The notes beneath the pieces are model-generated. The model searched no databases. It was not told the origin of the DNA and saw only the letters and a program-made list of their open reading frames with translations. The position numbers and the translations under genes were made by a program. From positions 806,001-870,000 of the forward strand of contig NZ_JABMKW010000020.1 in the NCBI RefSeq assembly GCF_013204795.1: 64,000 nt of DNA. Reading direction: 5' to 3'. Below, in pieces: positions 8,807 to 17,862 of the stretch (positions within the stretch are counted from its first letter, which is position 1; every line of letters starts with the position of its first letter). Source of the stretch: Pedobacter panaciterrae (lineage in GTDB: Bacteria; Bacteroidota; Bacteroidia; Sphingobacteriales; Sphingobacteriaceae).

Positions 8807-10744
8807 ATGGGCCATCATAAACACATTCAAAAGCTAAGTGCTGCAGGATTACTAATCAGTTTAGGTATTATCTATGGAGATATTGGTACTTCTCCCCTAT
8901 ATGTATTTAAAGCAATTATCGGAGATCGACTGATTACACAAGATCTTATTTTAGGAGGTTTATCCTGTATAGTTTGGACACTTACCTTACAAACCACCAT
9001 CAAATACGTTATTATTACTTTACAGGCTGATAATAAAGGTGAAGGTGGGATTTTCTCTCTTTTTTCTTTAGTTAAGCGAAAAGCCAAATGGCTGATCATA
9101 CCGGCTATGGTTGGTGGGGCAGCCTTGCTTGCCGATGGCATAATGACCCCTGCGGTTACCGTTTCGGCCGCCATTGAAGGGTTGGGACTTATCTATCATG
9201 ACTTGCCTACTGTTCCCATTGTGCTGGCCATCATTATTTTTCTGTTTGGTTTGCAGCAATTCGGAACCTCGCTTGTTGGTAAGGCTTTTGGTCCTATTAT
9301 GTGGCTTTGGTTTACCATGATCGCTGTTTTAGGTTTTGTACATATTATGGAGTTGCCTGTGATATTAAAGGCAATTAATCCTTATTATGCGTATCATATT
9401 CTTACTACCAATCCTGAGGCCTTTTTAATCATTGGAGCGGTATTTCTATGTACTACGGGAGCTGAGGCCCTGTATTCAGATTTAGGTCACTGTGGGCGCT
9501 CAAACATCAGGATCAGCTGGATCTATGTGAAAATATGTTTGATATTAAATTATATGGGACAAGGCGTTTGGTTATGGAATTTACAAGGCAAACATCTGGG
9601 TGACGTAAATCCGTTCTATCATTTAATGCCGGATTGGTTCCTGATATACGGTATTGCGATTGCAACTGTTGCGGCGGCTATTGCCAGTCAGGCCCTTATT
9701 TCAGGCTCATTTACACTGATTGCTGAGGCTGTTAGGCTTAACCTTTGGCCAAAGGTTAAAATTAATTATCCGAGTGAGCAGAAAGGCCAGTTGTATGTTC
9801 CTTCTATGAACTGGATATTAATGGTTGGTTGTATAATTGTTGTACTGATTTTCCAGAAATCTGTTAATATGGAAGCAGCTTATGGTTTATCTATTACAGT
9901 TGCCATGCTAATGACTACTATTTTGGTTTCTGTATTCCTTTTAAGGAAAAAGGTTCCAAGGTATTTAATAGGAATATTTTTGTTGATCTATGGTGTTATT
10001 GAATTGACATTTTTGGCAGGTAATGCAGCAAAAATTCTGCATGGCGGATGGTTTACATTAATTCTGGGTATAACATTGTTCTCGGTTATGTGGACTTGGC
10101 ACAACGGGCGTAGAATTAGAAACAGATACATGAAGTTTGTTGACATTCAGGATTTCTATCAGCTGATTAAAAACATAAGTGCTGATGCTTCTATTGCCAA
10201 ATACTCGTCTAACCTGGTATATCTTACCAGCGCTAATTTTAACAGCGAGATTGAATCGTCAGTTATTTACTCTATTATCCAGAAACATCCTAAAAGAGCA
10301 GATGTCTACTGGTTGCTGCATGTAGACGTTACTGACGAACCATACACCTTGGAGTATGAAGTAGACCAAATGATACCGGGAAAATTGATTAGAATCGATT
10401 TTAGGCTAGGTTTTAGGGTTGAGCAAAGGGTTAATGCATTGTTCAGAAAAGTGGTGGAAGAATTAGTGCAGAGCGGAGAAATTGACATTACCAGTAAATA
10501 CGAATCGTTAAAAGCCCAAAAGATTCCAGGCGACTTTAGATTTGTTGTGTTAGAGAAGATCATTTCAAACTCAAACAGCTTGAAGTTTATTGAGCGTGTT
10601 ACAATGTCGTACCATAGAATATTGAAACTCTTGAGCATCTCTGAGAAGCGAGGCTTTGGATTAGACTCTAGCTTTGTTACCGTAGAAAAGGTGCCTTTGA
10701 TAGTAGATATCCCCGATCCTATTGTAATGAAAAGGATTAAATAA
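8807..10744 (+). CDS. kup: KUP-family potassium uptake transporter
   Basis: A 645-residue inner-membrane transporter that takes up K+, probably with H+. The KUP signature IIYGDIGTSPLYVFKAI is at residues 20-36. About twelve hydrophobic helices follow up to about residue 440, with GGIFSLFSLVKR, GADG-like LLADGIMTPAVTVSAAIEG and GAEALYSDLGHCGR in their usual positions. The C-terminal 200 residues are the hydrophilic cytoplasmic domain typical of the family, and the total length is normal. It appears monocistronic, between the GH2 terminator and a tRNA-Lys pair. The family assignment is clear; regulation is not visible. Confidence 0.95.
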   Translation: MGHHKHIQKLSAAGLLISLGIIYGDIGTSPLYVFKAIIGDRLITQDLILGGLSCIVWTLTLQTTIKYVIITLQADNKGEGGIFSLFSLVKRKAKWLIIPAMVGGAALLADGIMTPAVTVSAAIEGLGLIYHDLPTVPIVLAIIIFLFGLQQFGTSLVGKAFGPIMWLWFTMIAVLGFVHIMELPVILKAINPYYAYHILTTNPEAFLIIGAVFLCTTGAEALYSDLGHCGRSNIRISWIYVKICLILNYMGQGVWLWNLQGKHLGDVNPFYHLMPDWFLIYGIAIATVAAAIASQALISGSFTLIAEAVRLNLWPKVKINYPSEQKGQLYVPSMNWILMVGCIIVVLIFQKSVNMEAAYGLSITVAMLMTTILVSVFLLRKKVPRYLIGIFLLIYGVIELTFLAGNAAKILHGGWFTLILGITLFSVMWTWHNGRRIRNRYMKFVDIQDFYQLIKNISADASIAKYSSNLVYLTSANFNSEIESSVIYSIIQKHPKRADVYWLLHVDVTDEPYTLEYEVDQMIPGKLIRIDFRLGFRVEQRVNALFRKVVEELVQSGEIDITSKYESLKAQKIPGDFRFVVLEKIISNSNSLKFIERVTMSYHRILKLLSISEKRGFGLDSSFVTVEKVPLIVDIPDPIVMKRIK

Positions 10745-10859
10745 AGTTATTTCCAGAAAGCAGGAAAACGCACTGTAATGAGAATTAAAGAGTTAGCTAA
10801 ATACTTCAAAATAATTAAAAATATTTCTCAATTTATTTAGCAGAATAATTTTATAATCC

Positions 10860-10867
10860 TATCTTTG
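10860..10867 (+). promoter_or_regulatory. Candidate -7 element for the tRNA-Lys pair
   Basis: TATCTTTG is an exact TANNTTTG match, 25 bp before the first tRNA-Lys. No second element lies between the two tRNAs, so they are probably co-transcribed. Confidence 0.5.
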
Positions 10868-10892
10868 CACCCTCATCAAACAAAAGGAGCAT

Positions 10893-10968
10893 GATTCCGT
10901 AGCTCAGCTGGTAGAGCATTACACTTTTAATGTAGTGGTCCTGGGTTCGAATCCCAGCGGGATCACCA
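10893..10968 (+). tRNA. tRNA-Lys(TTT), first copy
   Basis: A full 76-nt cloverleaf: acceptor GATTCCG paired with CGGGATC (one wobble), D arm GCTC/GAGC, anticodon stem TTACA/TGTAG with loop CTTTTAA giving anticodon TTT, T arm CTGGG/CCCAG, discriminator A and encoded CCA. Confidence 0.97.
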
Positions 10969-11008
10969 AAAAACTTCAGGATTTGAGGTTTTAGTTTGAT
11001 GAGAAAAT

Positions 11009-11084
11009 GATTCCGTAGCTCAGCTGGTAGAGCATTACACTTTTAATGTAGTGGTCCTGGGTTCGAATCCCAGCGGGATCACCA
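11009..11084 (+). tRNA. tRNA-Lys(TTT), second copy
   Basis: Identical in sequence over 76 nt to the copy 40 bp upstream, including the encoded CCA. The pair is a recent tandem duplication or is kept identical by gene conversion. A terminator follows directly. Confidence 0.97.
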
Positions 11085-11090
11085 GATTTA

Positions 11091-11124
11091 AAAACCTATT
11101 TCATCACGAAATAGGTTTTTTTTT
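11091..11124 (+). terminator. Rho-independent terminator after tRNA-Lys pair
   Basis: AAACCTATTTC and GAAATAGGTTT form an 11-bp stem around ATCAC, followed by a long T run. Confidence 0.9.
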
Positions 11125-11262
11125 GCCTTTTTCATTCTATTTAGTCAGTCTTTTTTTATACATACCAGACTTATTAAATCTGTATTTCAGGTTACATGAG
11201 CAAAAAAACCTAAAACACTAGATTTTACGTAATTTTAGTGCCAGGCTAAAGCACTTTCAGGA

Positions 11263-12171
11263 ATGAGATTTTACATCAATAAAGCCCATTTGATTAATAA
11301 TATTGATTATCCAACCAGATATCAATCTGAAAATTTGCTTAAAAGTGCAGGTATTGTTTTTGCTATTATTCTGATATTCCTTTTATTATTTAAACCTTTT
11401 GGAGTCTATGATCCGGAATTGAGAATGCATTATTTTTTTATTTGTTTTCTCCACGCATTATCACCTGCATTAATCCTATTGGTTTATTTTGGAGGGCTCA
11501 ATTATATTAGAAAAAGAAAATATCAATCCGAAAACTGGACTTTGTTTGAGGAATATTTACAGATTGGAGTCATCCTTCTTTTAGCAGGGTTATCAAGTTT
11601 CTTTATGCGTGACCTGATATACAACAATACAAACAACTGGTCGTGGCATTATCTATGGGAAGAAATCAGAAACTGTTTTGTTGCGGGTATTTTTTTCTAT
11701 TTCTTCCTAAGATTATCCAGCTTCTATTTTGAATCGAAAAAAGGCTCACCGTTTGTGTTGCAATTTATTCAGCTAAATATTAAATCAAAAACAACAGATG
11801 CTGCGTCAAAACTGTATGTGAACACTCAGGTTAAACAAGATAATTTTAGCCTGGATATAGACCAATTGCTATTTGTGAAAGCAGATGGCAATTATATTGA
11901 ATTGACGAAAACAAACGGCAATCAAATTACTACAGAAGTAAAGCGGATTTCTTTAACTCAATTTGAAGCTCAAATAACAGATTATCCGAACTTTTTCAGG
12001 TGTCACAGAACCTATTTAGTAAACATGTTTAAGGTTGAAAAAGTATCCGGAAACTCACAGGGTTACCTATTGTCTTTTCATGAAACTACTATAAAGGTTC
12101 CTGTTTCCAGAAAACAGATCGAAAGTTTCAATAACTATTATCAGCAGCTTCGCAACAAATATATCGCTTAA
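11263..12171 (+). CDS. Membrane-anchored LytTR DNA-binding regulator
   Basis: A 302-residue protein with four predicted membrane helices in its first half (about 28-46, 55-78, 92-114, 132-152) and a C-terminal LytTR DNA-binding domain (about 195-295) recognisable from FVKADGNYIEL, the FFRCHRTYLVN turn and VPVSRKQIESF. It has no receiver domain, so it probably senses something in the membrane directly instead of being phosphorylated. Such proteins are common in Bacteroidota and usually act on a nearby gene; the next gene, an acyltransferase, is a candidate. It is separated from the tRNA terminator by 138 bp in which I see only a weak -7-like sequence (TAATTTTA at 11230). Confidence 0.88.
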   Translation: MRFYINKAHLINNIDYPTRYQSENLLKSAGIVFAIILIFLLLFKPFGVYDPELRMHYFFICFLHALSPALILLVYFGGLNYIRKRKYQSENWTLFEEYLQIGVILLLAGLSSFFMRDLIYNNTNNWSWHYLWEEIRNCFVAGIFFYFFLRLSSFYFESKKGSPFVLQFIQLNIKSKTTDAASKLYVNTQVKQDNFSLDIDQLLFVKADGNYIELTKTNGNQITTEVKRISLTQFEAQITDYPNFFRCHRTYLVNMFKVEKVSGNSQGYLLSFHETTIKVPVSRKQIESFNNYYQQLRNKYIA

Positions 12172-12237
12172 GCTTGTTGTTCATCACAAAAGCTAGTTAC
12201 TTGTAACATAACCACATGTAACTGTTTCTTCTTGTTG

Positions 12238-12245
12238 TACGTTTG
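12238..12245 (+). promoter_or_regulatory. Candidate -7 element for the acyltransferase
   Basis: TACGTTTG matches TANNTTTG exactly. It overlaps a possible TTG start codon at 12243, which argues that translation really begins at the ATG at 12273. Confidence 0.5.
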
Positions 12246-12272
12246 TCATCAATAACATTAAGCCAATTTATT

Positions 12273-13427
12273 ATGTCAACTGTACCTGTCACCTTGAATC
12301 AGGATTCTGGTTCATCAAACAAATTATTATACATAGAGAATATTAAAGTTCTATTAACAATATTAGTTGTGCTTCATCACACTTTTATTGCTTATAGTTC
12401 TTCTGATGGCTGGTATTATAATGAACAAACTACTGTTATAGGAGCACGTATTCCTATGATAATGTTCGTAAGCTTAAATCAGTCCTTTTTTATGGGTTAT
12501 TTCTTCATGTTGGCAGCCTATTTTACCTACTCTTCTTATTCTAAAAAAGGGACAGCAAAATTTATTAAAGACCGTCTGGTCAGGTTAGGAATCCCTATAT
12601 TATTCTATTCCTTTATTCTTTCACCATTCGTCAGCTATCTTGTCTACTATTTTGCAAACGAGCATCATATTAACTATTTTGAATATCTGAGCGGATATGA
12701 TCACTGGATCGAATTAGGCGTTACATGGTTTGTGGCAGCATTACTCCTTTTTACCCTAATTTATGTGGCGACAAAAAAAGCATTTATAATTAGTTTCAAA
12801 AAAAACCTGGCAGCGCCAAACTCACGTAGCATATTATTGTTTGCTGCAACATTAGGAATAATTAGTTTTTTGGTCAGAATCATATTTCCTGTTGGATGGG
12901 TTCTTGAACCAATCGGATTTCAATTAGGGCACTTTTCGCAATATATTGCATTATTTATTATTGGATTGTTAGCGGCCAAAAACAACTGGCTTGATGGACT
13001 TTCTGATAAAACAGGCAAACAACTCAAAACATCTGCCTGGCTATGTTTATTGTTTTATCCAGTGTTTTTTATTATTAAATTTAAACTAGATACACCTTCT
13101 CCCTGGTTTTCCGGGGGTCTTCATTGGCAGGCATTATTATACGCTGTGTGGGAACAATGGATTGGTGTTTCTATCCTAACTGCATTATTAATTAAAGGGA
13201 AAAGGAGTTGGAACACTTCTTCTGCAATGCTCGCTAAACTATCACGGAGTAGTTTTGCTGTGTATATTTTTCATCCGCTAGTAGTAGTTGGTTTTACGCT
13301 GGCGGCAAGAAATTGGGCCATTGAACCTGCAATAAAACTGCTGGTTGTAGCACCATTAGTAGTTTTAGGCAGCTTTGTACTTGGATCATTTATTTTACTG
13401 ATTCCAGGGGTTAAGAAAATCATTTAA
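12273..13427 (+). CDS. Membrane acyltransferase, family 3
   Basis: A polytopic membrane protein of the acyltransferase-3 family (OatA/OPG-like), which transfers acyl groups to sugars or other surface molecules. Visible features are ENIKVLLTILVVLHH near the N-terminus, with the conserved histidine, followed by about ten hydrophobic helices, and FFMGYFFMLAAYFTY plus FKDRLVRLGIPIL-like motifs typical of the family. I place the start at the ATG at 12273 (384 residues); a TTG 30 bp upstream lies inside a promoter-like element. The stop overlaps the stop of the convergent immunity-like gene by 4 bp. The substrate is unknown. Confidence 0.85.
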   Translation: MSTVPVTLNQDSGSSNKLLYIENIKVLLTILVVLHHTFIAYSSSDGWYYNEQTTVIGARIPMIMFVSLNQSFFMGYFFMLAAYFTYSSYSKKGTAKFIKDRLVRLGIPILFYSFILSPFVSYLVYYFANEHHINYFEYLSGYDHWIELGVTWFVAALLLFTLIYVATKKAFIISFKKNLAAPNSRSILLFAATLGIISFLVRIIFPVGWVLEPIGFQLGHFSQYIALFIIGLLAAKNNWLDGLSDKTGKQLKTSAWLCLLFYPVFFIIKFKLDTPSPWFSGGLHWQALLYAVWEQWIGVSILTALLIKGKRSWNTSSAMLAKLSRSSFAVYIFHPLVVVGFTLAARNWAIEPAIKLLVVAPLVVLGSFVLGSFILLIPGVKKII

Positions 13428-13786
13428 TGGTTATCAGGAAAATATTTCTGTTGCCATTCCTTTTCATCCTCAATATCTTTTACTGCCTTAAGTGCATATG
13501 ATGCAGCATATTTAGCATGAGCAGGCACATGAGCGGTAGCGGCTGCATGCCCAGCAGATCTGGCAGCAGCGATAGCCTGGATATCAATCACCTCTCGCGC
13601 TGCCGCATGTGCAGCAAAAGCGAATTTTCTTGCTTCAGTCATTTTGAGTTCTCCGCGAATCCATGAACGGGCAGCAGCGACTGCCTCACGTGGTCTTTTG
13701 TCAAAAGGACTGGCCTCTTCAAAAACAAATAGCACACGTTCAGCACAAGCAGCGGCCCAAGCGGTCAAAGCCTGATGTTTATTCAT
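13424..13786 (-). CDS. Putative immunity protein (Imm5-like)
   Basis: A small alanine-rich helical protein (120 residues). The pattern AARSAGHAAATAHVPAHA with repeated AARxA and AAHAAA segments is what I recall from the predicted immunity protein family Imm5, which is normally found in polymorphic toxin loci. Members are thought to neutralise a toxin delivered by neighbours. No toxin gene is visible nearby, so this could be an orphan immunity gene or a protein used for something else. It is followed 13 bp upstream on the same strand by the thioesterase gene and runs tail-to-tail into the acyltransferase. Confidence 0.6.
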   Translation of the reverse strand: MNKHQALTAWAAACAERVLFVFEEASPFDKRPREAVAAARSWIRGELKMTEARKFAFAAHAAAREVIDIQAIAAARSAGHAAATAHVPAHAKYAASYALKAVKDIEDEKEWQQKYFPDNH

Positions 13787-13799
13787 TATTCCCTGTTTT

Positions 13800-14192
13800 T
13801 TATAGATTTAAAGTTTCAAAGACCTCACCTCGTGTTAGCTTACCATCTATTTTTGCTATTGCCTCTACTCTAGCCTTAAGACAAAGCGCATTGTCTGACA
13901 GCCGGTAGATATCTTCAAAAAACACCATTTTTACCCCTTGTCTTTCAATCCACAGCTTCACAGAAAAAACATCTCCTGAAGTCAATGAATTCTTAAAATC
14001 CATTTCTATTCTGGACACCATTAGCAAAATGCCTTGTTCTGTAAGCTCCTTAAACGAAATTGCCTTCGAATGAAGATACTCATGCCTTGCATGCTCCAAA
14101 TAATTCTGGTAAACTGCGTTATTTACTACGCGTTGTATATCACATTCATAGTCCCTTACTTTCAGTTGAATTTCAAAAATATAGTCTTTCAT
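13800..14192 (-). CDS. Acyl-CoA thioesterase, YbgC/4HBT hotdog family
   Basis: A 130-residue single-hotdog-fold protein. The N-terminal part shows the family pattern RDYECDIQRVVNNAVYQNYL, with the conserved aspartate D18, followed by LEHARHEYL. These enzymes hydrolyse acyl-CoA thioesters; YbgC relatives prefer short or medium acyl chains. The length is normal. It sits between the YdeI-like gene (12 bp upstream) and the immunity-like gene (13 bp downstream), so the three may form one transcript. The substrate cannot be read from the sequence. Confidence 0.88.
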   Translation of the reverse strand: MKDYIFEIQLKVRDYECDIQRVVNNAVYQNYLEHARHEYLHSKAISFKELTEQGILLMVSRIEMDFKNSLTSGDVFSVKLWIERQGVKMVFFEDIYRLSDNALCLKARVEAIAKIDGKLTRGEVFETLNL

Positions 14193-14204
14193 ATCTCTAT
14201 TAAA

Positions 14205-14684
14205 TTACCTTTTTTGTTTGCTTAGCAGCAAATCGATGGTTTGAGCAATGCGCCGTACCCGTACTTCGTCCTGGTTTGCCTCCCCAATCCAATCCAGAAA
14301 AGCTTTGCGTTCAGTTTCAGTGTAGCTCTGGTAAGTTTGATAAGCTTCAGGTTCATCCTGTAAGCATACTAAAAGATCTTCAGGCATTGCCATAGGTATA
14401 TCTTCAGCATCTGCGTATAATAGCACGGATACTTTATCACCTTCTTTTTTTCCTGTCTTTTTCCTGATCTCTGCTTTTATTGGAAGGAACAGTCCGCCAT
14501 CTCTGATGGGCATCAATCCATAATTGATCAATTCATAATCATCAATAGTGCCACTCACCTTCACAGTTCCGAATTTACCTCTATAATCTGAGCTAACTCC
14601 AGGCAGCCTCAAATAAGTCCAGCCACCTTTGCCCGGTATTTTCTCCAGTAGAAATGTTCCTTCAATGAGCGGTGCTTTTGACAT
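14205..14684 (-). CDS. DUF1905/YdeI-OmdA-like protein
   Basis: A 159-residue soluble protein with two parts. The N-terminal beta-rich region (about 1-95) contains KFGTVKVSGTIDDYELINYG and matches DUF1905. The C-terminal helical region (about 100-155) contains YTETERKAFLDWIGEANQDEVRVRRI and matches the YdeI/OmpD-associated (OmdA) bacteriocin-protection family. Biochemical function is unknown. It is probably first in a small operon with the thioesterase and the immunity-like gene. Confidence 0.8.
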   Translation of the reverse strand: MSKAPLIEGTFLLEKIPGKGGWTYLRLPGVSSDYRGKFGTVKVSGTIDDYELINYGLMPIRDGGLFLPIKAEIRKKTGKKEGDKVSVLLYADAEDIPMAMPEDLLVCLQDEPEAYQTYQSYTETERKAFLDWIGEANQDEVRVRRIAQTIDLLLSKQKR

Positions 14685-14772
14685 TTTATAAAAAAAATCT
14701 AATGATCATGGTTTTGATTTGTTGTAAAAATAACTAAACTTGATTTAGAATTTTACCTTTATTTTAAAACTG

Positions 14773-15192
14773 ATGCGCATAGAAAAATCTGTCCTGATCA
14801 ACACTACTCCTGATAAAGTATGGAAGGTATTTACCAATCCATTAATTACCCGAAAGCTGGGCGGGATATATAAAACTGACTGGAATCCGGGCTCTTTTTT
14901 TGGATGGCAAAATCTTTCCGGAACCCAGATCACTTACGGCAGGCTGCTAGACTACAGGCCAGGTGAATATCTTAAACATGAATTATTTACGGGCAAGGAT
15001 ATGCAGGAACTGTCTTCTGTGATCAGCTATACCACTATGTTTAAACATGACCATACTATACTCCATGCTACCGAGGAATTATTAGAGGAATTGACAGATG
15101 CGGAGTTTGGTGATGCAGTTAGTGGCTGGGAGGCTGCTCTGCAGGAACTTAAAAAAGTGGCAGAGTCTCCCAGCGATCTAAAGATTAAATAG
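14773..15192 (+). CDS. SRPBCC (START-like) domain protein
   Basis: A 139-residue single-domain protein. It begins with RIEKSVLINTTPDKVWKVFTNP, the usual first strand and helix of the AHSA1/SRPBCC fold, which binds small hydrophobic ligands. The rest (GGIYKTDWNPGSFFGWQN, then a C-terminal long helix GWEAALQELKKVAE) fits the fold length. No partner is apparent. Its last 15 bp overlap the end of the convergent outer-membrane protein gene. Confidence 0.8.
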   Translation: MRIEKSVLINTTPDKVWKVFTNPLITRKLGGIYKTDWNPGSFFGWQNLSGTQITYGRLLDYRPGEYLKHELFTGKDMQELSSVISYTTMFKHDHTILHATEELLEELTDAEFGDAVSGWEAALQELKKVAESPSDLKIK

Positions 15193-17862
15193 AAACTTCA
15201 GTACTGCCATCATTCCTCTTAGATTATAATGGTTATACCCAAACTGATTAGCTGATAAACTATAGGTATCATATGCCTTAATATTTGCAAGATTTGTGAT
15301 ATCCAGTTCAATATCTATCCGCCATTTTTGAATCCTATGCCGAATGTTAGCATCGGCAAAGAAGTAGCGAATATCCTCCGTTTGCTGCTGACTGGTATAC
15401 TGATGTCTACCGCTGAAGCGCAAAAATGTATTTTTAACAGGAGAATAACCCAAGCTAAATGTTTGATCAGATTGACGTATCCGCTGGCTATATTGATTAC
15501 CCACAGAAGTGCTGTTTAAGGGGTTGCTTGTAATCCACGACCCTGAACCTTCATATTTCAAGCTGATCTGATCCCATAAGCGAGCCTCTATACTTGGCTG
15601 AATGGTAAAGGAAATATTCTTGTAAGGTAACAAGGTTTCATTGAGAAACTGATTAAAACGTGTGGTACCCCATGATGCTTTAACACCTGTTGTTGCCCCT
15701 AGTGCAAAGACGTATTTACTAAACCCCGCACTTGCACTAAATGCACTCACATCGTTTGTATAAGGTAGCAATACTGTACTTGATATATTATTGGTTATCT
15801 CTCTTGAGGCGATGGTGTTTGAGGTAGCTTTGGTATAAGAGATACCTGCATTAATATAAAGCATACTAATAGTTCGCTGAAAATTGTAGTTCATACCAAA
15901 ATTATGCGCGTGTTGCTCTTGTAAAATAGGATTGTTGGCTTCCAGACTGCGATAGTTTGTTAAAATGGTTCCATGATAAATTCCATTTACATTACCTGTC
16001 TCGTTAGTGTAAGCATAATTTGCTGACAAATAATCTTCAGCCTGAATATAATATTTTGTTCTGAAGCTGGGATTAAACAAAAAGCGGTTCTTTTTTTCAC
16101 TAAGGCCGAAGGCCGAATCCCGATAGGCAATGTACTGCAGAGAAAGTGGCAATGATAATATGGTTTCCCATTTCCCCTTTTTCAATTCATAATTGCTATT
16201 CAGATATGTTTGATGACGAGTCCATTCTACATGATTGTCCGGATTTCCAATATATGGTGTTTTCTGCCCATCTATTTGATTAAATCTGAGTTCAGAGTTA
16301 AGTTCCTGCCATTCATTTTGGACAGCAAACTGATAATTTTGCTTAATTAATCCTTTTGAAAACCGAACACCTATCGATGCATTACTGAACCATGTAGGTG
16401 TCTCTACATATTGATTGATTCCTTTGTAAGCCAATCCGCCATTGAAAACATCGGCATTAATTCCAGGGTTTATATTTAATGTTTGTGGATTGTTAAAGTA
16501 ATTCAAATACCAGTTCAAACTAATTACATTGTTTTTACTAATGGCTGGTATATACTGCAAGCGGTTAGAAAAATCGGCAACCCGGCTTTTAAAATATTGT
16601 CCCATGTTCAAATTATTATTTAACAGGGCTCCCCTTCCCATCTGTTTATTGTATCCAAGCTTTAGTGAATTATTGAAATAATACTTATCCTTATTCGCTT
16701 CAAGTCGCACGGAAAGATCAGCAATAAAGGGGCTTTTTTCAATATACTGTTGTTCTGTATAGTTAATCGTATCTTGACCTATATAGGTTTCATTGACACT
16801 TAAATGGTCCATTTTATTTTTGTCGACTAGTAAGCTCGCATTTGTTTTCAATTGCCAGCCATTCCAGATATTAAATAGATTATTAGCATTTAAAGACCCT
16901 GAATTGTTGAAATAATAGCGATTTGTAGGAAGTTCCGGCACCCCGACTGTTCCGGTGGACAGCAGAGGTGATGGACGGGAGTTCCCCAGATTTGATCGCA
17001 TACCCGGCTGATTAAATGCGGTAAGTTCAGGAGCCAGATCAGTTCCGGTGTTATTTCCCTTAAGCACATTTAGCATCTTGTATTTCTTGTTAAATAAAAT
17101 CGAGTTGATTTCCTCGTCGTATTGCCCAGGTAATCCGGCTCCTACCTTTATTTGTCCGGCCAGCTTTAGTCTGGCAGTATCTTTAATTTTAAGATTAAGG
17201 GCAACATCCTCGCTCAGCGCCTTACCCTTAAGCACTTTGTTAGGTTGGTGGTTTTGCATTACCTCTACATCCTGAACCATGCCATTCGGAATGGTTTTGG
17301 TACCCACTCCATAACGATCATCCAGAAGGTCATCTCCATCAACATATAAGTTAGATATGTCCTTACCATTATACTTTATCTGGCCGCTTTCGTTTACCTC
17401 CATACCGGGCATTCGCTTTATCACGTCGCCAATAGTACGGTCTTCTTCTTTGGCAAAAGATCCAACATCATAACTCAATGTATCTCCACTGGAACGGATT
17501 CTGGGCCTGCTTTTTATTTCAATCTCTGATAGGTCTATTACTTGTTCCTCCATCAATATTTCATAGCTTACTTTTCCCTGTGCTATTGGTGTGACAGACT
17601 TTTTATAACCAAGGTAATTGACTTCAATAAACAACTCCGTTATTTTAACTGTATCAGGTAGCAGCAGTGAAAAATTCCCGTCAATATCACTGGCCTTAAA
17701 AGCTAAAATACTTTGATTCTGCGACTTAACTGTCACCGTTGCATAAGCCACAGGTTTGCCTGTATTTGTTTTTAATATACCTTTTATTTGGCGCTGCTGT
17801 GAATATGCGGAAAAGGTCAGGCAACACAACAAAACACTAATTAGCAATCTGATACTATTCAT
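15178..17862 (-). CDS. TonB-receptor-like outer-membrane beta-barrel protein (GLPGLI partner)
   Basis: An 894-residue outer-membrane protein. It has a signal peptide (1-21), a CarboxypepD-regulatory-like domain (about 24-110), a plug-like region (VIKRMPGMEVNESGQIKYNG, about 145-230), and a long beta-barrel ending in hydrophobic LKFLFNL. It belongs to the outer-membrane beta-barrel group often encoded beside GLPGLI proteins; the cargo is unknown. Its ATG overlaps the stop of the GLPGLI gene in a TAATG junction, so the two are probably translationally coupled. The operon reads away from a histidine kinase/response regulator pair and is probably controlled by the phased repeat array at 18835-18900. 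Confidence 0.85.
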   Translation of the reverse strand: MNSIRLLISVLLCCLTFSAYSQQRQIKGILKTNTGKPVAYATVTVKSQNQSILAFKASDIDGNFSLLLPDTVKITELFIEVNYLGYKKSVTPIAQGKVSYEILMEEQVIDLSEIEIKSRPRIRSSGDTLSYDVGSFAKEEDRTIGDVIKRMPGMEVNESGQIKYNGKDISNLYVDGDDLLDDRYGVGTKTIPNGMVQDVEVMQNHQPNKVLKGKALSEDVALNLKIKDTARLKLAGQIKVGAGLPGQYDEEINSILFNKKYKMLNVLKGNNTGTDLAPELTAFNQPGMRSNLGNSRPSPLLSTGTVGVPELPTNRYYFNNSGSLNANNLFNIWNGWQLKTNASLLVDKNKMDHLSVNETYIGQDTINYTEQQYIEKSPFIADLSVRLEANKDKYYFNNSLKLGYNKQMGRGALLNNNLNMGQYFKSRVADFSNRLQYIPAISKNNVISLNWYLNYFNNPQTLNINPGINADVFNGGLAYKGINQYVETPTWFSNASIGVRFSKGLIKQNYQFAVQNEWQELNSELRFNQIDGQKTPYIGNPDNHVEWTRHQTYLNSNYELKKGKWETILSLPLSLQYIAYRDSAFGLSEKKNRFLFNPSFRTKYYIQAEDYLSANYAYTNETGNVNGIYHGTILTNYRSLEANNPILQEQHAHNFGMNYNFQRTISMLYINAGISYTKATSNTIASREITNNISSTVLLPYTNDVSAFSASAGFSKYVFALGATTGVKASWGTTRFNQFLNETLLPYKNISFTIQPSIEARLWDQISLKYEGSGSWITSNPLNSTSVGNQYSQRIRQSDQTFSLGYSPVKNTFLRFSGRHQYTSQQQTEDIRYFFADANIRHRIQKWRIDIELDITNLANIKAYDTYSLSANQFGYNHYNLRGMMAVLKFLFNL

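Noticed and set aside
10893-11084. Second tRNA-Lys as assembly duplication
   Set aside because: The flanks of the two copies differ, so they are two genuine genes.
12243-12272. TTG start for the acyltransferase
   Set aside because: It lies inside a TANNTTTG promoter-like element; the ATG at 12273 follows at a sensible leader distance.
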